DNA of 64,000 bases from Allomuricauda sp. (GTDB lineage Bacteria > Bacteroidota > Bacteroidia > Flavobacteriales > Flavobacteriaceae). Below, piece by piece: positions 8,442-17,215 of the stretch. The notes under the pieces are model-generated. The model searched no databases. It worked only from the letters and a program-made list of their open reading frames with translations, and was not told the DNA's origin. A program made the position numbers and the translations under genes. The stretch is from contig JASBTQ010000008.1 in assembly GCA_030148335.1 (NCBI GenBank), positions 40,764 to 104,763 of the forward strand, read 5' to 3'. Each line of letters begins with the position of its first letter. Within the stretch, counting starts at the first letter, position 1.

Positions 8442-8825
8442 ATGGATTTGAACGCACGACAGGATAAATTCACTGTCATGTTCTTATCGAGTGAATTTAA
8501 TGGCACAAATTCTGGAGCGGTAATTTCACAAGTGAATGGCAGCAACATTTTCAGCTATCACACTACGATTTTTTATTCAACAGGGGATATGCAGACCGTA
8601 GCTCATGAACAAGGACATGATGTAGGATTACCACATATTTTTTGTTATGATAAAGTGAGCCCTATAAATGAGCGCGATACACAAAGTTGTAAGGATTTGA
8701 TTTGGGGTTCAGGAGAAGACAGAAAAATGCCTCAACATTCGGCACTTAATAACTATATGGATTATACAAACGGTTCAGATAACCGAAATATCTTTTTTAA
8801 ATATCAAATGGAAAAAAGTCAATGA
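8442..8825 (+). pseudogene. Metzincin-type zinc metalloprotease fragment (M43-like)
   Basis: 127 codons without signal peptide or convincing start; the frame is also open upstream to the REP. It keeps the extended zinc site HEQGHDVGLPH (ligands His55, His59, His65, catalytic Glu56) and the Met-turn NNYMDY (Met106), diagnostic of metzincins. The HExGHxxGLxH form with following Phe suggests the M43 (cytophagalysin/pappalysin) group. A full M43 catalytic domain is longer, so the N-terminal half is missing. Its stop overlaps the next ATG (ATGA), as in effector-partner pairs. It could be the 3' remnant of an effector whose carrier part was lost when the RAYT/REP DNA came in. Confidence 0.7.
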
Positions 8826-9802
8826 TTAAAATAAAAATGAAAGACCTAATAATAATAGTACTCATTATGAAAGGATTAACTTGTAATGCTCAGATTGATC
8901 CTTTCAAACTCGAGGGAAAAAAACCGGCTCTCTTGGAAGATATTCAAAGAGCACTTGAATACAATTTAGACCACGTTAAGATTGAAGGTTCCGATTATTA
9001 TAGAATCTATACCTATCCTGGACAAAATCACTACTATTACAACTACTTTACCGAAAGGGCAAGGGAACGTATGGTGGAACTTCTTGAAGGGAAATGGACT
9101 GAGGAAGAAATCCAGTCGAGAATAAATCTCGATTATGAAAAAGACACCTTAAATCCCAGAAATGAATTTTATAAAGATGCTAAGAGAATGGCGAAACAAG
9201 ACAGTTTGCCATTGAATCGCGTATGGGACAGTATGCTAAAGGCTAGAATACAAGAGGATAGACAAATCATTCTTAATAGTGAATATGTCCCAGCACAGAT
9301 TATAAGCATAGCTGGCTTTTTGAAGGATTCTAGATTTTTACCTTACTTATTAAAAATGGGAGAAGGTAACTATGTCTCTGATGATGTTGAACTGGGTTTG
9401 GCCCGATATGGGATTGAACCCTACCATACCAATGCGGTGAAAAAATATGCTTATACCCCTAAAAATTGGAATACCAATGTCTCTAAATTGATGTATATCT
9501 GTTCCAAAGAGGCTATTGAGGAAATATACAATTACATTATGAAAGAGGATGGCCAGATTTGTGACTCTAATGGTGTGTGTCATGGATATTTGGCTGTATT
9601 GAAAATGGGGGCTTTGGTAACATTATTCAAAAGTGAAACTATGCGTGAAGAAATGGATGCGCTGGATGTTGAGTATTACCAAAATGGAAAAGAAATAGAT
9701 GAATCCTACCTAAAAGATATGCGGAGTATAGCGGAAAGATATTATCAGAAATTTAAAAGCCAAACACCTGATTGTGAAAATGTACCTGTTAATGCTTGGT
9801 AG
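8822..9802 (+). CDS. Secreted protein of unknown family, putative partner of the metalloprotease fragment
   Basis: 326 residues. The ATG overlaps the metalloprotease stop by four bases, so the two were translated together. A Sec signal (about MKDLIIIVLIMKGLTCNAQ) has no strict lipobox-to-mature pattern but does contain Cys at -4. The mature part is helical and rich in Tyr and Glu; residues about 150-290 look like alpha-helical repeats (FLKDSRFLPYLLKMG, SKEAIEEIYNYIMK), perhaps HEAT-like. No catalytic motif is visible. I infer an exported binding protein, possibly an immunity protein against the metalloprotease. It is intact although its putative partner is broken. Confidence 0.65.
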   Translation: MIKIKMKDLIIIVLIMKGLTCNAQIDPFKLEGKKPALLEDIQRALEYNLDHVKIEGSDYYRIYTYPGQNHYYYNYFTERARERMVELLEGKWTEEEIQSRINLDYEKDTLNPRNEFYKDAKRMAKQDSLPLNRVWDSMLKARIQEDRQIILNSEYVPAQIISIAGFLKDSRFLPYLLKMGEGNYVSDDVELGLARYGIEPYHTNAVKKYAYTPKNWNTNVSKLMYICSKEAIEEIYNYIMKEDGQICDSNGVCHGYLAVLKMGALVTLFKSETMREEMDALDVEYYQNGKEIDESYLKDMRSIAERYYQKFKSQTPDCENVPVNAW

Positions 9803-9898
9803 TTTAATAAAGACGTAAAGATTCTATAAATAGGAATAAGTTCTTTGACATATTGAGACCAAAATAATCTACGGGCTTTCTGAGAAAAAAGGAAGTCA

Positions 9899-11785
9899 GT
9901 GGAAGCAATGGTTACTTCTCAGGGCTGGGGCTATATCACCCTACCATTCTTGGAGCAGTTCAAGGAAGTCATCGATGCAGCCAACATCGCCACTGGGGGA
10001 GAGGTGAACATTGGCAAATTCAGCCGGATACGGGTGGAGTTTGACAACATCAAGATCAATACCGATTACCAACTGGTGGAGGGCATGGTCCAGACCAGCT
10101 ACGACCCCGATTGGTTGGGTGTTGTGGATGTGGATCAGGCAATTGCGGATATTGGTCAACTTTTAGGTGAACTTTTTTCCAGAAAGGAGGAGCTTTTAAC
10201 TGAGCTTTCAGAAGCAGAAGGGTTTGAAGAACAACAGGGTATTATCTCACAAATCAATGAACTGGAGGTGACGATAGGTCAACAAATAGACCAGATACCC
10301 AATAAAGAAAACCTCTCACAGGATTTACAGGACGAACTGGAAAGTTTGAAACAGGAAGGCAGTATCGTTTCCAATTCAGAGTTGACTTCGCAGGAAATCG
10401 AGGCTATATCCAATGCAGATGCCAAACGAAGGGAACGGGTAAAGGAGATTGCGGCGATAGCGGAAGAAGACCATCTGACAAGATGTACCTTGGAAAAGCT
10501 CTTGGACGCAAATACAATGTCGAGGGAAAAAGTATTTGATATTACTTCAAATGGTGAAATAATTAGGATTATTAAAGAGAATTTCGAAGATTGGTTAGGG
10601 CAATCCCAAAATGTAACAAGCTCAAGTATTGAAATAAATGCGATTCAGGAATGGTCCGTTCGGGCAGATGCACAGTACAGCAAAAGGCAAGGCAGGGCAT
10701 TGTTCGATAGATTGTTCGAGACCATTCGGAAGGCTCCAAAAAAGGAACTGTACGCATTGCATTCTGGGCTCTATCCCAAAGGGATTTATTTAAGGAAGTA
10801 TGAAATGGAAGGTAAACGCCATAGTTTGGCCCTCTACAGCCCAAAAGAAATACCTCAGGTCTTTAAAATGGAAGCAAAAGACTATTGTGAGTTGGTAAGT
10901 TCACAGGAACTCAACTATCGTATAAAAGTGATAGAGGTTGCCAACTCATTGGTATTGGCCTTTTTAAACGAAAACCAAGAAGTTACTTTTATGGTACAGT
11001 TGATGGGCAATGAGGATGCGGATTTCGAAAGTATCCTAAAATGGTTCGGGGTATTGAAATTGCACAAACCCAATATCCTTGTTCGGGATTTGTCCCAACA
11101 GCAAATTTTGGACGAACTTTCCACTCATGGAGAGCTACAGGCCGTGGACATAGCGGCATACCGGGAAATGATAGGTAACCTTCCCGAAGAGGAACGCGCA
11201 GAGGCCTATTTGGAACTGCAGCGGCATGTACCTTACAGGAGCCAATTGGACAATGAGTGCAAAATTGTAAGCGGCTCCCGAATGTGCAACGTGACCAGTT
11301 TGGCCATGAACTTTGAGGCCTTGGGAATTTCCAACCCTACCGAAAACGAGCAATTTGAAGATTGGCTGGCTGTGGAAGCTGGGGGAGCACCTAATATTTT
11401 TAAAGCTGAGTCATGGATTAACTTGGGAAAAAATCTTACCATAAATGGTGCCAAAGAGGAATTGTATACCTCTAACAAGATTGTATTGACATCGAAAATC
11501 AAACCAGAATTAGAAATGGGGAATAGTATAAGTCTTTCACTCTATCCAGGCTGTAAAGGCCACATTGTACGGGTACAGGGTATAGATGAACAGGGGTTAT
11601 ATATCGATGACCCCAATGGCCATTGTCCTTTGGCCTGTATGTTGGATAGGGAGGGTTGTGAAGGCAGATATGATAAAGGAACTCGGAATACAGAGAATCC
11701 CATCGCAGGTAACAATAACTTATATACTTGGGAAGAGATTGCACAAATTACTGTTAAATACATGGTTGTATTTTCAAATCAATAA
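9899..11785 (+). CDS. Orphan C-terminal cassette: TANFOR junction block fused to a C39-like cysteine peptidase
   Basis: The open frame is 628 codons from GTG 9899 (ATG 9908 is the first ATG). It has no signal peptide and no obvious promoter. Residues about 7-85 are the conserved TANFOR block. A coiled-coil stretch (about 90-190) and a middle domain (about 230-430) follow. The C-terminal domain (about 440-628) looks like a peptidase C39/C39-like fold: SRMCNVTSLAMN (Cys463), GHIVRVQG (His555) and YIDDPNG (Asp570/571), with an RSQLDNE lead-in. I read it as a silent alternative tail that could replace the tail at 4655-5396 by recombination in the shared block. If it is expressed at all, the product would be cytoplasmic. 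Confidence 0.72.
   Translation: MEAMVTSQGWGYITLPFLEQFKEVIDAANIATGGEVNIGKFSRIRVEFDNIKINTDYQLVEGMVQTSYDPDWLGVVDVDQAIADIGQLLGELFSRKEELLTELSEAEGFEEQQGIISQINELEVTIGQQIDQIPNKENLSQDLQDELESLKQEGSIVSNSELTSQEIEAISNADAKRRERVKEIAAIAEEDHLTRCTLEKLLDANTMSREKVFDITSNGEIIRIIKENFEDWLGQSQNVTSSSIEINAIQEWSVRADAQYSKRQGRALFDRLFETIRKAPKKELYALHSGLYPKGIYLRKYEMEGKRHSLALYSPKEIPQVFKMEAKDYCELVSSQELNYRIKVIEVANSLVLAFLNENQEVTFMVQLMGNEDADFESILKWFGVLKLHKPNILVRDLSQQQILDELSTHGELQAVDIAAYREMIGNLPEEERAEAYLELQRHVPYRSQLDNECKIVSGSRMCNVTSLAMNFEALGISNPTENEQFEDWLAVEAGGAPNIFKAESWINLGKNLTINGAKEELYTSNKIVLTSKIKPELEMGNSISLSLYPGCKGHIVRVQGIDEQGLYIDDPNGHCPLACMLDREGCEGRYDKGTRNTENPIAGNNNLYTWEEIAQITVKYMVVFSNQ
9901..10152 (+). repeat. Homology block, copy 2 (head of the orphan cassette)
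   Basis: This stretch is about 91 percent identical to 4404-4654 by hand alignment. One extra base near 9922-9924 (agggctgg against gggatgg) throws the GSNGYFSG part out of frame with the WGYITLP part, so the block cannot be read through in one frame. Sequence upstream (K-K-E-V-S-G) still resembles the carrier (R-E-A-S-G). Confidence 0.85.
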
Positions 11786-11796
11786 AATTTAAGATT

Positions 11797-12720
11797 ATGA
11801 GACAAATACTGAAATTATTTATAATCCTGCCCTTATTGGCACAATGTCAGACCAAAGAAAATTTAGATAGTGATAATTGGAAGAAATTTCTAGAAAAATT
11901 TCCAACCCAATCCATTGATGCTTTGAAATGGGTTCCTTCTATTGAGAATGTGAAGGATACTATTGATCCGAAACTCATCAACAAAATGTTATGGAAGCAA
12001 AGGAAAAGACCTGAAACGATTTATAAAGGGGATAATTTTCAATATCCTATTGGAGGACATCTTTATATAGGAGAAGAGTATAGGACTTATAGCCAAACTA
12101 AAGAAGGTAAGGAATGCAGAATACCATTGATTGTGTATCCATTTTTTAAAATTAAAATTACAGACGGTAAAACCTTAGTTTCATATTTGGAATTTGAAAG
12201 TGGAGAACGTCTTATTTTTCAAACTTTGATTATCCTTAATGAAAACAATGAAAGGATAGGGTATTTTGCCTTTATACATAGTCATACATGGAGATATTGT
12301 GATAGTGACTTAGAGGAAATCCTTGAAGAAACCAAGCCATACAGTGCCCCTGTTGCACTTTATGAAAACGGCTTTCTGCTTCATGATGAGTTGGTGGGAG
12401 TCTATTATGAAGATGTTTTGGATGATCAATATTGGAAGGTCATTATACGGGAAGATGGAAAGTTTGAAATTGTGGAAGAGAAAAAAAACTATGAGGATGG
12501 TACCGTAACACTCTGGAACAAATATGGTTATCATGTGTCGGATCCTGATGGAGACACCAACCTTAGGGAATCCCCATCAACATCTTCCGAAATTCTTTCC
12601 CAAGTCAAAAACAATACAGCGTTGGAAATACTGGACGCGAGCTCAGATTGGTGGAAGGTGCGCACACCGGATGGGAACGAGGGCTATATACACAGTTCAC
12701 GGATTGTTAAAGGAGAATAG
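11797..12720 (+). CDS. Lipoprotein with C-terminal SH3 domain, putative partner of the C39-like cassette
   Basis: 307 residues, 11 bases after the orphan cassette. MRQILKLFIILPLLAQC is a lipoprotein signal peptide. The middle part is unrecognised. The last 65 residues are a bacterial SH3 (SH3_3-type) domain: DPDGDTNLRESPSTSSEIL, then a W-W-K-V-R segment and GYIHSSRIV. Such domains bind cell-wall peptides. Position, export and lipid anchor match the lipoproteins behind the NlpC/P60 gene, suggesting an immunity or inhibitor function; an independent wall-binding role is the alternative. Confidence 0.72.
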   Translation: MRQILKLFIILPLLAQCQTKENLDSDNWKKFLEKFPTQSIDALKWVPSIENVKDTIDPKLINKMLWKQRKRPETIYKGDNFQYPIGGHLYIGEEYRTYSQTKEGKECRIPLIVYPFFKIKITDGKTLVSYLEFESGERLIFQTLIILNENNERIGYFAFIHSHTWRYCDSDLEEILEETKPYSAPVALYENGFLLHDELVGVYYEDVLDDQYWKVIIREDGKFEIVEEKKNYEDGTVTLWNKYGYHVSDPDGDTNLRESPSTSSEILSQVKNNTALEILDASSDWWKVRTPDGNEGYIHSSRIVKGE

Positions 12721-12809
12721 TTTGTTTTCTATTATTAGAATTGCTTAGATCAGATTGGCGATTTTAAGATTAGATATGAGGAAAATGAAAACACTGTATA
12801 AGTAACTAA

Positions 12810-12917
12810 ACTGTTTTAGAAGAAGTCTCTGAAACGAATGCCAAAATACTGAGATATGATTCTTTTGACGAGGTGAGTAAAGAGCCTTCTGAACAGATTT
12901 TTTGGCAATTAAAATAA
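12810..12917 (+). pseudogene. C-terminal gene remnant
   Basis: An open stretch without start codon encodes about 35 residues (ends SKEPSEQIFWQLK, then TAA). Its hydrophilic composition and normal codon use look like a true C-terminus, but nothing in frame precedes it because of a stop at 12807. It sits between the SH3 lipoprotein and the next secreted protein, so it is probably debris of another lost partner gene. Confidence 0.4.
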
Positions 12918-12932
12918 GTAAAAGGCTAGTTA

Positions 12933-13595
12933 ATGGGTAAATATCTAATCATAATGATTTTTATGATTTTAGGCACTATCAAGAGTAGGGCCCAAAATAA
13001 AAGACCTTCTGATTTTTTGCCTCAAGGATATTTGTTATTTGAAGAATACTATGGGGACTTGAATAAAGATGGCAAGCAAGATTGTGTTCTTATAATAAAG
13101 AAGATTGATCATGATAATATTGTAGTAGATAGGTTTGATAAAAAAGTAGATCGAAATAGGAGAGGAATTATGGTTTTATTCAAAAAAAATAAAGGATATA
13201 AAATTGCGGAAGTGAATTATGATTGCTTTTCCTCAGAGAACGAAGATGGCGGAGTTTATTTCCCACCTGAACTTTGGGTCGAGGTCGAAAAAGGTAATCT
13301 AGTAGTTCATTATGGCCATGGCAGATACGGATTTTGGAGATACATATTTGAATTTCAAGATTCTAACTTCAAACTAATTGGATATTTTTCAAGTAATAAT
13401 TACGGGCCAGTAGTGAATAGGGAAACAAGTATTAATTTTTTAACCAAAGAAAAGCTGATCAAAGAGAATATTAATGAAAATGATGACGGAGGAGATGAAA
13501 TATTTAAAGAAACGTTGGAAGAAATAGAAATAGAGAAGTTATTAAAGCTTTCTGAAATTAAAGATTTTGATGAATTGGATATGTATTCCTATTAA
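12933..13595 (+). CDS. Secreted protein of unknown function with a D-x-N-x-D-G motif
   Basis: 220 residues. The signal peptide MGKYLIIMIFMILGTIKSRA is cut before QNK. The segment YGDLNKDGKQDCVLIIKK resembles a single FG-GAP/EF-hand-like calcium loop as seen in small secreted proteins of Bacteroidota. The rest is mixed alpha/beta with an acidic C-terminus. It is AT-rich like its neighbours and lies in the same direction behind gene debris. It may be another orphan immunity-type protein; no activity can be assigned. Confidence 0.65.
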   Translation: MGKYLIIMIFMILGTIKSRAQNKRPSDFLPQGYLLFEEYYGDLNKDGKQDCVLIIKKIDHDNIVVDRFDKKVDRNRRGIMVLFKKNKGYKIAEVNYDCFSSENEDGGVYFPPELWVEVEKGNLVVHYGHGRYGFWRYIFEFQDSNFKLIGYFSSNNYGPVVNRETSINFLTKEKLIKENINENDDGGDEIFKETLEEIEIEKLLKLSEIKDFDELDMYSY

Positions 13596-13793
13596 AGAAA
13601 AGCTGTCTCGTTAGAATGAATTTTTAGGCTAGTGTAGGAACAAAAAGAAAAACTAACAATTGAAAACCCTTACACACGCAATGAGCAAATAAAAATTAAA
13701 CGCAGCATAACCCCAAATCAAGGCTTCTTACAACCAAGTAACCTAAATAGATAGGGTTGTTTGAGGTGAATATTAACCAATTAAAATTTACTT

Positions 13794-15188
13794 ATGCTAC
13801 GTAAAAATTATGCAGTACTTCATCAAGAAAAGCTTTGTAAGGCTAAAATACAATACAAGCTTTATTTTTCAGTACTAATTGTCCTCTTCACTCTTTTTAG
13901 TTCATGCAGTAAGGATGATCCAAAGGCAGGAGAAGTAATAGTGACTGTCCAAACTGAAGATAAGTTCTTCACAATTGATGAGAATCCTACAGAAAATCAA
14001 TTGATTGGCACTGTTCCGGGTACAACAAATCAAGGCAGTGTAACATTTTCCATTATTGAACAATCTCCAATAGGTTCTTTTAAAATTGATGCCAATACAG
14101 GCCAATTATATGTGGATAAGACTTCCATTTATGATTTTGAAACAAATACCAGCATAACGGGAAAAGTAAAAGTTGAAAATGGAAATATTTCTAAAGAAAG
14201 TGCCATTAATATCACCATAAACGATGTGGACGAAGATATATTCGTTGGTAGTGTTGAATTAAGAAGCCAAGAAGATGTAGATGAATTTGGGTTTAACAAG
14301 TACAGGGAAATAACAGGTGATCTTAAACTAAGAGAAGACGAGGATTCCGAAAACCCTATCATTGATTTATCTAGTTTAAATACTATACAAAATATAGGTG
14401 GGGATTTGGCCATTTTTGCAACAAGTGCGCTACAAACCCTTGAAGGGTTGAACAACATTGAAAATGTTAATAGGTGTATTATATACGATAACCAAAATGT
14501 TGAAGATATAAGTGCCCTACAGGGTATCATGGTCACCAGATTTATTAACGTAAGTAATAATCCTAAAATAACCTCACTAGGTGTTTTTTCAAATATTGAA
14601 ACTTTGGAAAGTGGAGTTCAAATTTCAGGAAACAATTCCCTAACAAGCTTACAAGGATTTAATAATTTGATTTTTATAGGTGGAAGTTTAATTATTAGGT
14701 ATAACGAAAACTTGAACAATATTTTTGAATTGAATTTGCTCACAACAATTGGTGGACGATTGGACATTTCGGATAACCCTAACCTTATTAATCTAAATGG
14801 ATTGAGCAATCTTCAAACCGTGCAGAGTGATGTGTGGTTAATGGATAATGAACATCTTTTTGATATTAATGGCCTTCAAAATCTGACATCTTTTAATGGA
14901 GAAATGATCATTAACCGATGTGATAATTTGCAAAATGTGGATGGCCTTATAGGTTTAACTTCAATAGAGCGATTACAAATTCTCCAATGTGATTCTTTAC
15001 AGCATTTAGATGGTGCAGCTAACCTAACATCCGTGGATGCAGTGTCTATAAACAACAATGAATCTTTGAATGACTTTTGTGGCCTAACAACCCTTATAAA
15101 GAATAGTTTTTCAGGTTCTTATTCAGTATATGAAAATTTATTTAATCCAACGATTGAAGACATGATAAATGAAAACTGTAGTAACTAA
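13794..15188 (+). CDS. Lipoprotein with cadherin-like domain and receptor L-domain-type leucine-rich repeats
   Basis: 464 residues. The signal peptide core (YFSVLIVLFTLFSSC) is preceded by a longer than usual N-terminal tail, so an internal start is possible. Residues about 55-145 form a cadherin-like repeat (FTIDENPTENQLIGTV, GSFKIDANTGQLYV, INDVDE). From about 150 to the end come at least eight leucine-rich strands of the receptor-L type (SLNTIQNIGGDLAIF, GLNNIENV, LTTIGGRLDISDN, GLSNLQTV). It is probably a surface receptor or binding lipoprotein. The low-GC composition matches the cassette region. It is separated from its neighbours by about 200 bases each side. Confidence 0.8.
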   Translation: MLRKNYAVLHQEKLCKAKIQYKLYFSVLIVLFTLFSSCSKDDPKAGEVIVTVQTEDKFFTIDENPTENQLIGTVPGTTNQGSVTFSIIEQSPIGSFKIDANTGQLYVDKTSIYDFETNTSITGKVKVENGNISKESAINITINDVDEDIFVGSVELRSQEDVDEFGFNKYREITGDLKLREDEDSENPIIDLSSLNTIQNIGGDLAIFATSALQTLEGLNNIENVNRCIIYDNQNVEDISALQGIMVTRFINVSNNPKITSLGVFSNIETLESGVQISGNNSLTSLQGFNNLIFIGGSLIIRYNENLNNIFELNLLTTIGGRLDISDNPNLINLNGLSNLQTVQSDVWLMDNEHLFDINGLQNLTSFNGEMIINRCDNLQNVDGLIGLTSIERLQILQCDSLQHLDGAANLTSVDAVSINNNESLNDFCGLTTLIKNSFSGSYSVYENLFNPTIEDMINENCSN

Positions 15189-15293
15189 AAACTTAGAGAA
15201 TAATCGTTGCCATATTAAAATCGTTTTGACATTTTTAGTGAGAATGCCTACTATAAGATTTTGGGCTACATAAAAATAAGAATTAAAGGATAG

Positions 15294-15340
15294 TCCCGCT
15301 AGCGTTAGCACCTGCACTGAGCTTGCCGGAGTGTCACACC
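15294..15340. repeat. REP-like element 3
   Basis: agtcccgctagcgttagc carries the CCGCTAGCG-like core of the two REPs at 8.2-8.4 kb. It is followed by a cact...agtg hairpin (cactgagcttgccggagtg). It is located in the 245-base gap before the outer-membrane gene, at the right border of the AT-rich segment. Confidence 0.55.
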
Positions 15341-15433
15341 TATATTTAAAGAGAAACAATAAAAAATCCATCAACCTCAAAAACAAACCGATGAAAACAT
15401 AAACCCAAATCACGCCCAAACCCTAACCTACCT

Positions 15434-17152
15434 ATGCCAATTTTAAAAGCGGCCAAATCTTGGCTCACGCTGTCTTTTTTCTTTTTTGTTACCCTCACAA
15501 TTGCCCAAACCGTAGATCTGGAGACCTTGGGTAAGGGCAAGGCCTTCAAACTGGGTGGTGGAATCTCATCCAACGGTGTTTTTTACAATTCCAACCAAGA
15601 TGGGGGGCGGGCACCGTTCACGTACTTTTTGCAGGGCAATCTCAATATTTCGTTCTACCAGTTCAGCATGCCCATCAGCTATAGTTGGTCCAATCAGGGG
15701 GAACAGTTGAATTATAATTTGCCTTTCAATTTCAACCGTTTGAGCCTACACCCCAAATACAAATGGACCCAAGGGCATATCGGTGATGTGAACATGGCTT
15801 TTTCACCCTACACGCTGAACGGGCATCAATTTACCGGGGGAGGAGTGGAGCTGTCGCCCAACGGCCCATGGAAGGTCAGTGCCATGGCAGGCCGATTGTT
15901 GAAGGCAACCGAGGATGATGGCAACGAACAAACGCTCCCCGCTTTTCGCCGGATGGGGTATGGCTTGAAAGTGGGCTATGAACAAGAACAATATAGCATC
16001 GGAGTTACAACTTTCTATGCGAAGGACGACCTCAACTCAATCAACAACGTGCCCGATGAAAAGGAAGTGACCCCCAAGGAGAATATGGTATTGGGCCTGG
16101 AAGGCTCCTATACAATTTTAGAAAACCTACAGCTCAACGCAGAATATGCCACCTCGGCAATGACCCAAGATCTAAGGGCAGCTGAAGTGGACAATGCGCA
16201 GGGAAATTTGGCCGGTTTGGTAATGAACAGTAGGGCCTCCACCGAATATTTCGACGCTATCCGCGCCGGATTGGACTACCGTTTTGAGAAGTCCACCCTT
16301 GGCGTTGGTTATGAGCGCATTGCCCCTGGTTACGAAACCCTTGGCGCTTATTTTTTCAACAATGATTTTGAAAACATCACGTTGAATACCGGCACGGTTT
16401 TGTTCAATGATCAATTGAACTTGGCATTCAACATCGGATACCAGCGGGACAATCTGAAAAATCAAAAGGGACGGGCGATGAACAGGACGGTGGGTTCTGT
16501 CAATGCCACATATACTGCCTCAGAATCGTTGGCCATAACAGGTTCATATTCCAACTTCACCACATTTACCAATTCCAGATTGGACCAGTTTGAGGTCATC
16601 AATGACGACAATCTATTGGACAATGCGGAAGAGGTGTTGAACTATAAACAGCTTTCCCAAAATGCCAATGTGAACATCAATTATATTCTTTCCAAAAAGG
16701 AAAGCCTCCAACAGAACCTGAACCTCAATTACGCCCTGGCCGATGTTTCCAACGAGGAGGACGGGGTGGTGCGGATGGGAAATGCATCCACGTTCCACAA
16801 CGGGAATGTTTCCTATACCCTGGGTTTTCCGAACAAGGGCATGAATATCACTACTGCTTTGAATGGAACCATCAACACCATTGGCATGGACAATTCATCC
16901 ACTTGGGGCCCCACTCTGAACCTGAACAAAAAGTTTTTGGACAACACCCTTAACACCAATCTTGGGGCTTCCCACAACAGCAGTAATTCTAATATGACCA
17001 ATACCCATGTCACCAATTTCAGGCTCAATGCCACTTATGTTTGGAAAGAGAAGCATAATTTCCACTTGAACCTTATTCAATTGTTCAAGTATCTTTCCAA
17101 TGGAAACACCCAAGAGCTGACTATTACATTTGGGCACAGCTACACTTTTTGA
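15434..17152 (+). CDS. Outer-membrane beta-barrel protein
   Basis: 572 residues. The signal peptide (LTLSFFFFVTLTIAQ) is followed by about 550 residues of alternating amphipathic strands rich in Tyr, Asn and Gly. The C-terminus ends in Phe (TFGHSYTF), which is typical of barrel insertion. There is no plug or carboxypeptidase-like domain, so it is not a TonB receptor. It returns to the GC-richer composition of the first three genes, suggesting that the accessory DNA between 4655 and 15400 was inserted in an older adhesin/TANFOR/barrel cluster. The barrel could anchor or export the surface proteins; this is inference. Confidence 0.75.
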   Translation: MPILKAAKSWLTLSFFFFVTLTIAQTVDLETLGKGKAFKLGGGISSNGVFYNSNQDGGRAPFTYFLQGNLNISFYQFSMPISYSWSNQGEQLNYNLPFNFNRLSLHPKYKWTQGHIGDVNMAFSPYTLNGHQFTGGGVELSPNGPWKVSAMAGRLLKATEDDGNEQTLPAFRRMGYGLKVGYEQEQYSIGVTTFYAKDDLNSINNVPDEKEVTPKENMVLGLEGSYTILENLQLNAEYATSAMTQDLRAAEVDNAQGNLAGLVMNSRASTEYFDAIRAGLDYRFEKSTLGVGYERIAPGYETLGAYFFNNDFENITLNTGTVLFNDQLNLAFNIGYQRDNLKNQKGRAMNRTVGSVNATYTASESLAITGSYSNFTTFTNSRLDQFEVINDDNLLDNAEEVLNYKQLSQNANVNINYILSKKESLQQNLNLNYALADVSNEEDGVVRMGNASTFHNGNVSYTLGFPNKGMNITTALNGTINTIGMDNSSTWGPTLNLNKKFLDNTLNTNLGASHNSSNSNMTNTHVTNFRLNATYVWKEKHNFHLNLIQLFKYLSNGNTQELTITFGHSYTF

Positions 17153-17165
17153 TATTACGCACAAA

Positions 17166-17200
17166 AAAGGGCCCTTATTTTATAAGGGCCCTTTACTTTT
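17166..17200. terminator. Bidirectional rho-independent terminator
   Basis: There are two perfect 13-base arms (aaagggcccttat / ataagggcccttt) around ttt. They are flanked by A-rich DNA on the left and T-rich DNA on the right, between convergent genes ending at 17152 and 17216. Confidence 0.9.
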
Positions 17201-17215
17201 TGTCACGGTTAAATC

